Part shown: in pieces, positions 28,439-35,679 of the stretch | How positions within the stretch are numbered: the first letter of the stretch is position 1 | Layout: the number at the start of each line of letters is the position of its first letter | Source: Novosphingobium sp. AP12 | Lineage (GTDB): Bacteria; Pseudomonadota; Alphaproteobacteria; Sphingomonadales; Sphingomonadaceae | DNA: 64,000 bases | Direction: 5' to 3' | Assembly (NCBI RefSeq): GCF_000281975.1 | Contig: NZ_AKKE01000122.1 | Coordinates: 1-64,000 of the forward strand | Program-made: the position numbers and the translations under genes | The notes under the pieces: generated by a model | What the model saw: the letters and a program-made list of their open reading frames with translations, nothing else | The model's database searches: none | Told to the model about the DNA's origin: nothing

Positions 28439-29242
28439 ATGCCCCGCCCCAGCGCACCCCCTACCGTAGCCGCCGCCATCCATGCGGCGCTGTGCGAGCG
28501 TGACGTGCGCGCCAAGGCGATGGCGGCGCGCAAGGTCGCACGCGACTGGCGCCTGGGGCGGCTCGCCTTCGTGTTCGACGTGGCCATGCCCGACACCCCT
28601 GGCCGCCCGCACGAACCCGAACTGCTGCCGCCCGCGAAGATGCCCAAGCGCAAGAGCGGATCCGCGCACGGCCGCATCGCGCTATGGCATGCGCTCGCGC
28701 ATATCGAGTTCGTGGCGATCGACCTCGCGCTCGACATGGCGGGGCGCTTCGGAGCGGAGATGGGTCCGGCCTTCGTCGGCGATTTCCTGTCCGTGGCCGC
28801 CGACGAGGCCATGCATTTCGCGCTGCTCGACCGCCACTTGCATACATTTGGCAGCCGCTACGGCGCCCTGCCCGCACATGACGGTCTCTGGGGCGCCGCC
28901 GCGGAGACCAGCCACGACGTCGCCGCGCGGCTCGCGGTAGTGCCGATGGTGCTCGAAGCGCGCGGCCTCGACGTCACGCCGGGCGCCATCGAGCGGGTGC
29001 GCGCAGCCGGAGACCAGCGCGGCGCGCGAATCCTGGAACGAATCCTTGACGACGAGATTCGGCATGTCCGGTTCGGTGCAAACCATTTCAACGACGTAGC
29101 GCAACGGTTGGCCGAAGAGCCGGGAAACCTGTGGAAATCCTTGATTTTTCGTTACTTTCGCAGCAACCTGAAACCGCCGTTCAACGACTCAGCGCGCCTC
29201 TCTGCCGGTCTGTCGCGCGATTTGTATACCGCGCTTGCCTAG
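28439..29242 (+). CDS. DUF455 ferritin-like protein
   Basis: A 267-residue four-helix-bundle protein of the DUF455 family (ferritin-like, often called rhodanese-associated). Carboxylate/histidine pairs consistent with a di-iron site: AHIEFVAIDLALDM (about 82-95), ADEAMHFALLDRHL (about 120-133) and DDEIRHVRFG (about 203-212). I start at ATG 28439 after the inverted repeat. Reaction unknown; di-iron oxidase or hydroxylase chemistry (compare MiaE) is a guess from the fold. Confidence 0.82.
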   Translation: MPRPSAPPTVAAAIHAALCERDVRAKAMAARKVARDWRLGRLAFVFDVAMPDTPGRPHEPELLPPAKMPKRKSGSAHGRIALWHALAHIEFVAIDLALDMAGRFGAEMGPAFVGDFLSVAADEAMHFALLDRHLHTFGSRYGALPAHDGLWGAAAETSHDVAARLAVVPMVLEARGLDVTPGAIERVRAAGDQRGARILERILDDEIRHVRFGANHFNDVAQRLAEEPGNLWKSLIFRYFRSNLKPPFNDSARLSAGLSRDLYTALA

Positions 29243-29378
29243 GTCAAACATGACGGCATAAGTCATGTCCTGCGAGACGGCGGGGGGTTCCGACCATCTC
29301 CAAACCTGAAGTGCGGCCTGCTTCCGCTGAAGCTGGCCGTGCGAAAACAACGTCGCATGCATTCGGGAAACCGGGCGG

Positions 29379-30107
29379 ATGAAGGCGGAAAGCAAGGTAT
29401 TGCGAGTGGTCGTAACGAAATTCTTCGCCAAGTTCCGCGCAGTGACAGGTCTCTTCGTCGTTGCCGGACTTACGGTCGCCGCCCATCCCGCGATGGCAAA
29501 CAGCAGCGCCGCCTCTGCCGACATTTCCGCTCCGCTGCGCGCCGCCCAGGCCGCCAACCAGTCTGTAACGGGCGGCGAGGACGAACAGTTCCGCCAGCTC
29601 TTCAGTTCCTGGCAGAACTTCGAGGAAACCGGCCTCGCCTCGGCCAAGCCCAAGCCCGCCATCGCCGGCAGCTTCGCCTCGGTCGCCATCCCCTCGCGCA
29701 ACCCCCTGGCCCAGGAACGCATGACCAGCACCTTCGGCATGCGCGAACACCCCATTCTCGGCGGTCGCCGCGCGCACAAGGGCGTCGACCTCGCCGCCCC
29801 CGTCGGCACCCCGATCTACGCCACCGCAGACGGCACCGTCAGCCGCGCCTCCTGGTTCAGCGGCTACGGCCTTTACATCGCGCTCGAGCATGGCGGCGAC
29901 ATGCAGACCCGCTACGGCCACATGTCGCGCCTCAACGTCGCCGAGGGCCAGCGCGTCCACAAGGGTGACGTCATCGGTTTCGTCGGCAGCACCGGCAACT
30001 CGACCGGCCCGCACCTGCACTACGAAGTGCGGATGAGCGGCGAAGCGGTCAACCCGATCCCCTACATGCAGACGGGCATCGCCGTCGCATCGGCAGCGGA
30101 CCACTAA
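29379..30107 (+). CDS. M23-family (LytM) peptidoglycan endopeptidase
   Basis: A 242-residue protein with an N-terminal export signal (LFVVAGLTVAAHPAMA, ending near 40), a linker rich in Ala/Ser/Lys, and a LytM domain (about 113-230). The zinc site is complete: HKGVD (about 133-137) and HLHYEVR near the end, with TSTFGMREHPI and YGHMS between. It would cleave peptide cross-links in the cell wall or activate an amidase. It stands alone, followed by a terminator. Confidence 0.9.
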   Translation: MKAESKVLRVVVTKFFAKFRAVTGLFVVAGLTVAAHPAMANSSAASADISAPLRAAQAANQSVTGGEDEQFRQLFSSWQNFEETGLASAKPKPAIAGSFASVAIPSRNPLAQERMTSTFGMREHPILGGRRAHKGVDLAAPVGTPIYATADGTVSRASWFSGYGLYIALEHGGDMQTRYGHMSRLNVAEGQRVHKGDVIGFVGSTGNSTGPHLHYEVRMSGEAVNPIPYMQTGIAVASAADH

Positions 30108-30176
30108 GAGTTTCAAACCCCCGACCAGGACCGCGAGAGACGGTCCGGTCAACGTCAGGTTTGGAGAGGAGGGAAG

Positions 30177-30200
30177 AGGCGGTCTTAGGGCCGCCTTTTC
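30177..30200 (+). terminator. Rho-independent terminator after the M23 peptidase
   Basis: Stem AGGCGGTC (30177-30184), loop TTAG, stem GGCCGCCT (30189-30196; one G-U pair), followed by TTTCTTGTTT. Confidence 0.75.
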
Positions 30201-30270
30201 TTGTTTGGGCGCTTGCTTCCCGTGGGCCCGCCGCCCTGAAATTCGCCGCCGCGCCGCCGTCCTTGTCCGG

Positions 30271-30543
30271 ATGGACGAGCCTCGCTTCCGCCCCACGCCC
30301 CACTGGCGAGAACGCCGCCGACGGCGCTGCATGCGCTTCGCGCTCACCGATTCGGCGGGCGTGGAGATCGCGGTGATCGTGCGCGACATCTCGACGCGCG
30401 GCCTCAGCGCCGCCGCGATGGGCACTCCGCCCGCCCTCAACGAAGTGGTCCGCGCCCGGCTGGCGGATGGCCGCGTGCTGTGGGGCCTCGTGCGCTGGCA
30501 GGACGACAACCTGTTCGGCGTCGAGTTCGACACCCAAGAGTGA
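30271..30543 (+). CDS. Single PilZ-domain protein (c-di-GMP receptor candidate)
   Basis: A 90-residue PilZ protein with both ligand motifs in good form: an arginine-rich RERRRRRCMRF near residues 13-23 (RxxxR) and RDISTRGLSA near 38-47 (D-x-S-x-x-G). The C-terminal LVRWQDDNLFGVEF strand is typical. ATG 30271 follows CCTTGTCCGG without a strong Shine-Dalgarno. It lies at the border of the flagellar cluster, convergent with flhB, so a role in c-di-GMP control of motility is plausible. Confidence 0.85.
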   Translation: MDEPRFRPTPHWRERRRRRCMRFALTDSAGVEIAVIVRDISTRGLSAAAMGTPPALNEVVRARLADGRVLWGLVRWQDDNLFGVEFDTQE

Positions 30544-30663
30544 GTGCGGCGAAGCGCGGCTGACTTTCCTACAGGCACCGGGCCGGGGTAGGTTCTGCGC
30601 ATGCTCCCCGCTGCCGAACTCCCCTCGCGACATGCACCCGTTCCCGGCCGGGCTCGCGCGTCA

Positions 30664-30804
30664 CAAGGCGGCACTTGCAGCTGCTGCAAGGCGACACCTT
30701 TTCACGCGCAAGGCGACACGTTTCGCGTGCAAGGCGACACTTCCGGGCCTCCAGGAGACACCTTTTCCCCTGGACCATGTAAACCGTGTAAACCTGTGTC
30801 GCCT
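30664..30804. repeat. Phased 11-bp direct repeats CAAGGCGACAC
   Basis: The unit CAAGGCGACAC occurs exactly at 30687, 30709 and 30730, with variants CAAGGCGGCAC at 30664 and CAGGAGACAC at 30752. The spacing is 21-23 bp, about two helical turns. An inverted copy of its AAGGCGACAC core, GTGTCGCCTT, lies at 30795-30804. Units are often followed by CTTTT or GTTTC. The array lies between the convergent pilZ and flhB genes, downstream of both. Confidence 0.8.
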
Positions 30805-30834
30805 TATGGGCCGGCGGGCGCCGGGGGAAGCGGC

Positions 30835-31911
30835 TTACTTCCGCCCCTCGCGCGCAAGGCGCATGACGTAGCCGATGATCTCGGCCACCGCGGCGTAGTG
30901 CTCGATCGGGATCGGGTGGTCGATCTCCACCGAGGCGTGCAGCGCGCGGGCCAGCGGCGGGTTCTCGAGGATCGGCACGCCCGCCTCGGCGGCGACCTCG
31001 CGGATGCGCAGGGCCACCGCGTCCATGCCCTTGGCGACCACGGTCGGCGCGGCGGTGACGCCGTGCTCGTACTTGAGCGCGACCGCATAGTGCGTCGGGT
31101 TGGTGACGATGACGCTGGCGCCCGGCACCGCCGCCATCATCCGCCCCCGCGCGCGCTGCGCCTGGATCTGGCGGATCTTCGCCTTGATCTTGGGATCGCC
31201 GTCGCTCTGCTTGTGCTCGTCCTTCAGCTCCTGCAGCGTCATGCGCATCCGCGTCAGAAAGGCGCGGCGCTGGTAGAGGAAGTCGAACAGCGCCAGCGCC
31301 GCGACCAGCAGCACCACCGCGCGCAGCGCCTCGAAGGCCAGCCCCGCGGCCGCCGCGCCGATCGCACCGGGCGAGCGCCCGACCAGACCGTCCACCCCGT
31401 CGAGGCTGGGCGCGAGCACCATCCAGACGACCAGCCCGATCGCACCGATCTTGGCCAGCGTCTTGCCGAACTCGACCAGCGCGCGCGTGCCGAACAGGCG
31501 CTTGAGCCCCCCGGCGGGCGAGAGCTTGGACCACTTGGGGCTCACCCGCGACCAGCTCAGCGTCACCCGCCCTTGCAGGAACACCGTGGCCAGCGCGGTC
31601 GCCATCAGCACCGCGAAGACCGGCAGCAGCGACAACGCCGTATGCCCGGCGACCCCGGTGGCGAGGTTCTGCGCGCCGTCCGGGTCGAGCGTGAAGTCCT
31701 CGGCGCTGCCCCACAGCCGCTTGAGCATGGCGGTGAGCCGCTGCATCGCGGTGAGGCCGAGCCAGCCGGTGACCGCCAGCGCGCCCGCCATCATCGTCGC
31801 GTGGCGTACCTCGGCGGCCATCGGCACTTCGCCGCGCCGCCTCGCATCGTCGAGCTTCTTGGGCGTCGCCTCGTGGGTCCGCTGGTCCTTGTCGTCGCCG
31901 CCTTCGGCCAT
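30835..31911 (-). CDS. flhB: Flagellar export gate switch protein FlhB
   Basis: A 358-residue inner-membrane component of the flagellar type III export gate. The four helices lie at about 37-60, 90-110, 145-165 and 190-210; the cytosolic linker RRAFLTRMRMTLQELKDEHKQSDGDP is characteristic; and the autocleavage motif NPTHYA lies near residue 268. Cleavage at N-P switches export from rod/hook to filament substrates. Last gene of the leftward flgC-fliE-fliQ-fliR-flhB operon, starting 1 nt after the fliR stop. Confidence 0.96.
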   Translation of the reverse strand: MAEGGDDKDQRTHEATPKKLDDARRRGEVPMAAEVRHATMMAGALAVTGWLGLTAMQRLTAMLKRLWGSAEDFTLDPDGAQNLATGVAGHTALSLLPVFAVLMATALATVFLQGRVTLSWSRVSPKWSKLSPAGGLKRLFGTRALVEFGKTLAKIGAIGLVVWMVLAPSLDGVDGLVGRSPGAIGAAAAGLAFEALRAVVLLVAALALFDFLYQRRAFLTRMRMTLQELKDEHKQSDGDPKIKAKIRQIQAQRARGRMMAAVPGASVIVTNPTHYAVALKYEHGVTAAPTVVAKGMDAVALRIREVAAEAGVPILENPPLARALHASVEIDHPIPIEHYAAVAEIIGYVMRLAREGRK

Positions 31912-31912
31912 G

Positions 31913-32692
31913 TCAGAGCTTCCAGCCGCTTTGCATGAACGTCGTCATGGCGGCGGCGAAGGCGGTCAGCATCGCGCCGATCGACATCGCCAGCACCGAC
32001 ATGCCAAGCAGCAGGTTGAGGGGCTGGGCGATGAAGAACACCTGGATCGAGGGCGCCACCCGCGCCGCCAGCCCGAGGCCGAGGTTGAACAGCATTCCGT
32101 AGAGGATCAGCGGTGCGGCCAGGCTCACCCCCAGCGCCAGCGCCTGCCCGGTGACCGAGACGGCAAGGTGCGCGAAGTCGGCCGCGTTCGGCATCCCGCC
32201 GACGGGGAACGTCGCATAGGAGCCGAAGATCGAGGCGATCCACAGGTGATGGACGCCCGCGCCCATGCACACCACGACGGCGGCCAGCCCAATCAGGCGC
32301 GAGAGCAGCGGCGCCTGCCCGCCCATCGAAGGGTCGACCACCAGTGCCGAGGACAGCCCCACCTGCTGCGCCGCGATGGCCCCGGCGATGGCGGCGGCGC
32401 TGAACAGGATGCGCACGACCATCCCGATGGCAAGGCCGACCATGACTTCGCCGATGACCAGCAGCGGCAGCAAAATGCCGGAATGGAGCGCGGGCGTCAC
32501 GCGCGGCTCCAGCATGCCGTACATGCCGAAGGTGAAGCCCAGCGCCATGACCAGCCGGATCTGCGGCGGCACGGCGTCCTCGGAAAAGGCCGGCAGCAGC
32601 ATGATGACCGCGCCGACGCGGCAGAACAGGATGAGGAACGCCGCCGTGTCGATCGGCAGGCGCAGCAGCGTCGCGAGATCGAGCGCGTCCAA
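31913..32692 (-). CDS. fliR: Flagellar export gate protein FliR
   Basis: A 259-residue membrane protein with helices such as AAFLILFCRVGAVIMLLPAF, LPLLVIGEVMVGLAIGMVV, GLAAVVVCMGAGVHHLWI and NLLLGMSVLAMSIGAML. With FliP and FliQ it forms the core export channel. I choose TTG 32692 (DALDLATLL), 4 nt beyond the fliQ stop, because this length matches the family; an ATG at 32749 would overlap fliQ by about 50 nt and add a non-homologous leader. Confidence 0.92.
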   Translation of the reverse strand: MDALDLATLLRLPIDTAAFLILFCRVGAVIMLLPAFSEDAVPPQIRLVMALGFTFGMYGMLEPRVTPALHSGILLPLLVIGEVMVGLAIGMVVRILFSAAAIAGAIAAQQVGLSSALVVDPSMGGQAPLLSRLIGLAAVVVCMGAGVHHLWIASIFGSYATFPVGGMPNAADFAHLAVSVTGQALALGVSLAAPLILYGMLFNLGLGLAARVAPSIQVFFIAQPLNLLLGMSVLAMSIGAMLTAFAAAMTTFMQSGWKL

Positions 32693-32696
32693 GCCC

Positions 32697-32960
32697 TCAG
32701 CCCGAGACGATGGCGTCGGCGATGCGGTCCATGAAGGCGCCCAGCGCATGGCCGATCATCGGCAGGCTCAGCAGCATGACGACGCCGAGCACCAGCAGCT
32801 TGGGCACGAAGGTCAGCGTCATTTCCTGAACCTGCGTCAGCGCCTGGAGCAGGCCGATGGCGACGCCGACGATGAGCGCGGCGATCAGCATGGGACCGGC
32901 GATGGTCAGCATCAGCATCAGCGCGGCGCGCGCGATCTCGATGGCCTGGTCGGGGGTCAT
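32697..32960 (-). CDS. fliQ: Flagellar export gate protein FliQ
   Basis: An 87-residue protein with two transmembrane helices (LMLMLTIAGPMLIAALIVGVAIG and LVLGVVMLLSLPMIGHALG) joined by QALTQVQEMTLTFVPK, the hallmark of FliQ/SctS. Start ATG 32960 (MTPDQAIEI) gives the usual family length. Confidence 0.95.
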   Translation of the reverse strand: MTPDQAIEIARAALMLMLTIAGPMLIAALIVGVAIGLLQALTQVQEMTLTFVPKLLVLGVVMLLSLPMIGHALGAFMDRIADAIVSG

Positions 32961-33001
32961 GGTTTGGCGGTCACCGCTGTTCGCGAGGTCATGACCCACG
33001 T

Positions 33002-33035
33002 CCGTTCGTATCGAGCGAAGTCGAGACACGAACGG
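33002..33035. repeat. Inverted repeat in the fliE-fliQ gap
   Basis: CCGTTCGT (33002-33009) pairs with ACGAACGG (33028-33035), and an inner TCGA pairs with TCGA around GAGCGAAG. It resembles the GTCGAGCGAAGTCGAGAC extragenic palindrome common in sphingomonads. It sits in an unusually wide (110 nt) gap inside an otherwise tight operon, so it may be an inserted repeat or an attenuator/RNA-processing site. Confidence 0.6.
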
Positions 33036-33070
33036 AAAGAGAGGTGCTTTTCACGTGAAACGCACCCGCC

Positions 33071-33475
33071 CTAGATCTGCATCCGCATGATTTCGGAGTA
33101 GGCTGAAACGACCCGGTCGCGCACGGCGACGATGGTGTCGAGCGCGGTCTCGGCGGCGCCGATCGCGGTGACGACGTCGATGAGGTCGCCCTTGCCGCCG
33201 ATCTGCTTCACGCTCTGGGTCTCGGCATTGCGGAGCGAACCGGCGGTCTCGGAAACCATCGATTCAACCATGCCGCCGAAGCTGGTGCCGCCACCGACCG
33301 AACCGCCGATGCCGCCCAGACCGCCGAGCCCGCCGCCGACGCCAAGCCCGGCGCCGATCCCGCCTGCGCCGCTCGTCGCCGATGCGGACGCCGGCTGGCC
33401 TGTGCCCGACAGCGGCGAGGCGGCCCGCATCGCGCGGCCATAGGCCGAGGCTGCATCGAGTGCTCCGATCGACAT
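33071..33475 (-). CDS. fliE: Flagellar hook-basal body protein FliE
   Basis: A 134-residue protein joining the MS ring to the rod. The C-terminal half (about 70-134) is canonical FliE: GMVESMVSET, TQSVKQIGGKGDLIDVVTAIGAAETALDTIVAVRDRVVSAYSEIMRMQI. The N-terminal half carries a Gly-rich insertion (about 36-68, repeats of GGLGG/GIGG), making it longer than the usual 100-110 residues. 10 nt after flgC. Confidence 0.93.
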   Translation of the reverse strand: MSIGALDAASAYGRAMRAASPLSGTGQPASASATSGAGGIGAGLGVGGGLGGLGGIGGSVGGGTSFGGMVESMVSETAGSLRNAETQSVKQIGGKGDLIDVVTAIGAAETALDTIVAVRDRVVSAYSEIMRMQI

Positions 33476-33485
33476 GCCGGCGTCC

Positions 33486-33929
33486 TTACTTCAGCAGGTC
33501 GATCGTGCGCATGGTCATGCCGCGCGCCGATTCGATGGCGTTGAGATTGGCTTCGTAGGAGCGCTGCGCCGCCTTCATGTCGGCCGCCTCGATCAGCGGG
33601 TTGACGTTGGGCTGCTCGACGTAGCCTGCGCCGTCCGCTGCCGGGTTACCGGGCTGGTAGATGCGGCCGAAAGCGCTCTTGTCCGCGTCGATCGACTTGA
33701 CGGCGACTTGCGTGGCGCCGCTGGCGCGGTCCACTTCGGCGGCGAATGTGGCGACGCGGCGGCGGTAGGGATCGCCTTCCGGCGTGGCCGCGACCGAGTC
33801 CGAGTTGGCAAGGTTCTCGGCGATGACGCGCATCCGCAGCGCCTGCGCGCGCAGGCCCGAGGCCGAGACGTCGATTGCATTGCCCAGTTCCGCCAAGGGT
33901 CGCTCCTGCCCGCCGTACCCGCCCTCCAT
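33486..33929 (-). CDS. flgC: Flagellar proximal rod protein FlgC
   Basis: A 147-residue rod protein. The N-terminal ISASGLRAQ-type motif (DVSASGLRAQALRMRVIAENLAN, about 20-42) and the C-terminal YEANLNAIESARGMTMRTIDLLK are typical of FlgC. Met1-Glu8 may be extra; an internal start is not obvious. It opens the leftward operon, and its usual upstream partner flgB is missing from this position. A TGCCTATAA box lies 22 nt upstream of the start. Confidence 0.94.
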   Translation of the reverse strand: MEGGYGGQERPLAELGNAIDVSASGLRAQALRMRVIAENLANSDSVAATPEGDPYRRRVATFAAEVDRASGATQVAVKSIDADKSAFGRIYQPGNPAADGAGYVEQPNVNPLIEAADMKAAQRSYEANLNAIESARGMTMRTIDLLK

Positions 33930-33950
33930 GCGGCGGGGTCTTACCGCTTC

Positions 33951-33960
33951 CTTATAGGCA
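33951..33960 (-). promoter_or_regulatory. Flagellar box upstream of flgC operon
   Basis: Read leftward: TGCCTATAAG, a weaker match to TCCTATAAT, ending 21 nt before the flgC start codon. Confidence 0.55.
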
Positions 33961-33983
33961 ACTTTTTCCTAGTGGCGTATCCA

Positions 33984-34006
33984 TCCTATAATTATTTTCC
34001 TATAAT
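33984..34006 (+). promoter_or_regulatory. Tandem flagellar boxes upstream of short fliN-fliO-fliP
   Basis: Two exact copies of TCCTATAAT, at 33984-33992 and 33998-34006, the second ending 21 nt before the fliN ATG. Each contains a perfect TATAAT hexamer, but no TTGACA-like -35 sits 16-18 nt upstream. Confidence 0.75.
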
Positions 34007-34027
34007 CCGCCTTGAAAGGAGACGCGC

Positions 34028-34261
34028 TTGTCCGTCCTCGAAGGCATCCCCATCGACCTGCAGATCGTGCTCGGTTCGACGAGCATCCCGATCCGCCAGG
34101 TCCTCAAGATGAGCCGCGGCGCGATGATCCCGCTCGACTGCGGGCAGGACGATCCGACGCGCGTCTACGTCAACGACCAGCTGGTCGCCGAGGGCCGTAT
34201 CCTCGTCAACGGCGAGGCGATGTCGCTGGAGATCACCCGCGTCGTCGAGCGGGAGCGCTGA
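34028..34261 (+). CDS. fliN: Short FliN/SpoA-domain flagellar switch protein
   Basis: A 77-residue protein that is nothing but a SpoA (FliN C-terminal) domain: PIDLQIVLGSTSIPIRQVLKMSRGAMIPLD, then VYVNDQLVAEGRILVNGEAMSLEITRVV. FliN forms the base of the C ring and docks FliH. A second, longer FliN is encoded at 61900-62265; this copy lacks any N-terminal extension. ATG 34028 has GAAAGGAG upstream. It heads the fliN-fliO-fliP operon. Confidence 0.9.
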   Translation: MSVLEGIPIDLQIVLGSTSIPIRQVLKMSRGAMIPLDCGQDDPTRVYVNDQLVAEGRILVNGEAMSLEITRVVERER

Positions 34262-34264
34262 GGG

Positions 34265-34666
34265 GTGGACGCATGGTCGCTCCTGCGCATGCTAGGTGCG
34301 CTTAGCGTCGTCCTAGGTGGACTTATGGGCGCGTTATGGTGCGTGCGCCGCTACGACCTGACTCTGCCGCGCAAGTGGCTGGAAAGACTTGGAAATACCG
34401 GTCCTGAAAAACGCCTGCGGGTGGTCGAGCGCCTCGCCATCGACCAGCGCCGCTCGGTCGTCCTCCTGCGCCGCGACGACCGGGAATTCAGCGTGATGAT
34501 CGGGCCAGAAGGCGTGGTCGTCCTGGACTCGGCCCTCGCCCCGGCGGCGGCGCAGGCCCCTGCAGCAGCAGCCCCGGCGCCCGAGACCTTCGCCTCGAAA
34601 ATCCCCATACTTCCAGAGGTTTGGTTCGCGCAGGACATCAAGCAGGACATAGGGGGCGTCCACTGA
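34265..34666 (+). CDS. fliO: Flagellar biosynthetic protein FliO
   Basis: A 133-residue protein from a GTG 3 nt after fliN. One N-terminal helix (LLRMLGALSVVLGGLMGALWCVRRY, about 5-29) precedes a cytosolic domain with KRLRVVERLAIDQRRSVVLLRRDDREFSVMIGPEGVVVLDS, the FliO pattern, then an Ala/Pro-rich tail. FliO helps FliP assemble into the export gate. Its stop overlaps the fliP start (TGATG). Confidence 0.88.
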   Translation: MDAWSLLRMLGALSVVLGGLMGALWCVRRYDLTLPRKWLERLGNTGPEKRLRVVERLAIDQRRSVVLLRRDDREFSVMIGPEGVVVLDSALAPAAAQAPAAAAPAPETFASKIPILPEVWFAQDIKQDIGGVH

Positions 34667-35415
34667 TGCGCGCTATCCGCCGCTGCACCGCGCTCCTCGG
34701 CGCCGCCCTGATCCTCGCCCTGCCCGCCGCGGCCATGGCGCAGGACGCCGCCGCCCTCGCCGGCGCGGCTGGCGGCGGAGGAATGACCAGCCGGGTCCTC
34801 CAGCTCGTCATGATCCTGACGGTGCTCAGCCTCGCGCCGGGCATTCTGATGACGATCACCTCGTTCACCCGCATCGTCGTCGCGCTCTCGCTGCTGCGCT
34901 CGGGACTGGGCGTGCAGGGCGTTCCGCCCAACCCGATCGTCATCTCACTGGCGCTTTTCCTCAGCTTCTTCGTCATGGCGCCGACTTTCGACGCCGCCTG
35001 GAAGCAGGGCATGGTGCCCTACAACGCTGGGCAGATCACCGAGACGCAGGCGCTCGACCAGGCCAGCCGGCCGTTCCACGCCTTCATGCTCAAGCAGGTG
35101 CGCGACGACGACGTGAAGCTGTTCGTCAGCCTCTCCGGCAAGGTCCCACGCAGCCGCGCGGAACTGCCGATGACGACGCTGATGCCCGCCTTCATGATCT
35201 CGGAACTGCGCCGGGCCTTCGAGATCGGCTTCCTGCTGTTGCTGCCGTTCCTGGTGATCGACCTTGCCGTCGCCGCCGTGCTCATGGCGATGGGCATGAT
35301 GATGCTGCCCCCCGCCACGATCTCGCTGCCGATGAAGATCATCTTCTTCGTGCTGGTGGACGGATGGGCCCTCGTCGCAGGATCGCTGGTGAAGAGTTTC
35401 GGCGGGCCGGGCTGA
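34666..35415 (+). CDS. fliP: Flagellar export gate protein FliP
   Basis: A 249-residue protein with a cleavable signal peptide (LGAALILALPAAAMAQ) and four helices. Signatures: APGILMTITSFTRIVVALSLLRSGLG, PPNPIVISLALFLSFFVMAP, MPAFMISELRRAFEIGFLLLLPFLVIDL and GMMMLPPATISLPMKIIFFVLVDGW. It forms the pore of the export gate with FliQ and FliR. Last gene of its operon; a GC hairpin follows. Confidence 0.97.
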   Translation: MRAIRRCTALLGAALILALPAAAMAQDAAALAGAAGGGGMTSRVLQLVMILTVLSLAPGILMTITSFTRIVVALSLLRSGLGVQGVPPNPIVISLALFLSFFVMAPTFDAAWKQGMVPYNAGQITETQALDQASRPFHAFMLKQVRDDDVKLFVSLSGKVPRSRAELPMTTLMPAFMISELRRAFEIGFLLLLPFLVIDLAVAAVLMAMGMMMLPPATISLPMKIIFFVLVDGWALVAGSLVKSFGGPG

Positions 35416-35417
35416 AT

Positions 35418-35436
35418 CCGCCCCGTCTTCGGGCGG
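35418..35436 (+). terminator. Hairpin after fliP
   Basis: Stem CCGCCC (35418-35423) with GGGCGG (35431-35436), loop CGTCTTC, followed by CTTGCTTG rather than a clean T-tract. A weak terminator candidate. Confidence 0.4.
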
Positions 35437-35472
35437 CTTGCTTGTCCCGTCGTTCGGGAGCAGGGAACCGCC

Positions 35473-35670
35473 ATGGACGACGAAGACACTCCCTGGCCCG
35501 GCAGGCCCGAAAGGCGCCTTCTGCGCCGCATCTACAACGGCCGGACCGTCCCTATCATCGCGGATGGAAGGCCGTTCCTGACGTTCAGGGACGCCAGCAG
35601 ATACCTTCAGTCGCTGCCCCCGGAGGCGCGTGAAGCGGCGTACCTCCAGATGAAGGCCGCAGCGCAATAG
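35473..35670 (+). CDS. Small protein of unknown function
   Basis: A 65-residue, charged, soluble protein: an acidic start (MDDEDTPWPGRPERR), then RRIYNGRTVPIIADGRPFLTFRDASRYLQSLPPEAREAAYLQM. ATG has AGGGA 7 nt upstream. It is separated from fliP by a hairpin and convergent with the motAB-fliL-like operon. I do not recognise it; the pattern suggests a small alpha/beta domain. Confidence 0.55.
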   Translation: MDDEDTPWPGRPERRLLRRIYNGRTVPIIADGRPFLTFRDASRYLQSLPPEAREAAYLQMKAAAQ

Positions 35671-35679
35671 GCGCCCGCG

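Noticed and set aside
30664..30804. CRISPR array
   Set aside because: Repeats are only 11 bp with 10-12 nt between them, too short for a CRISPR, and no cas gene is nearby.
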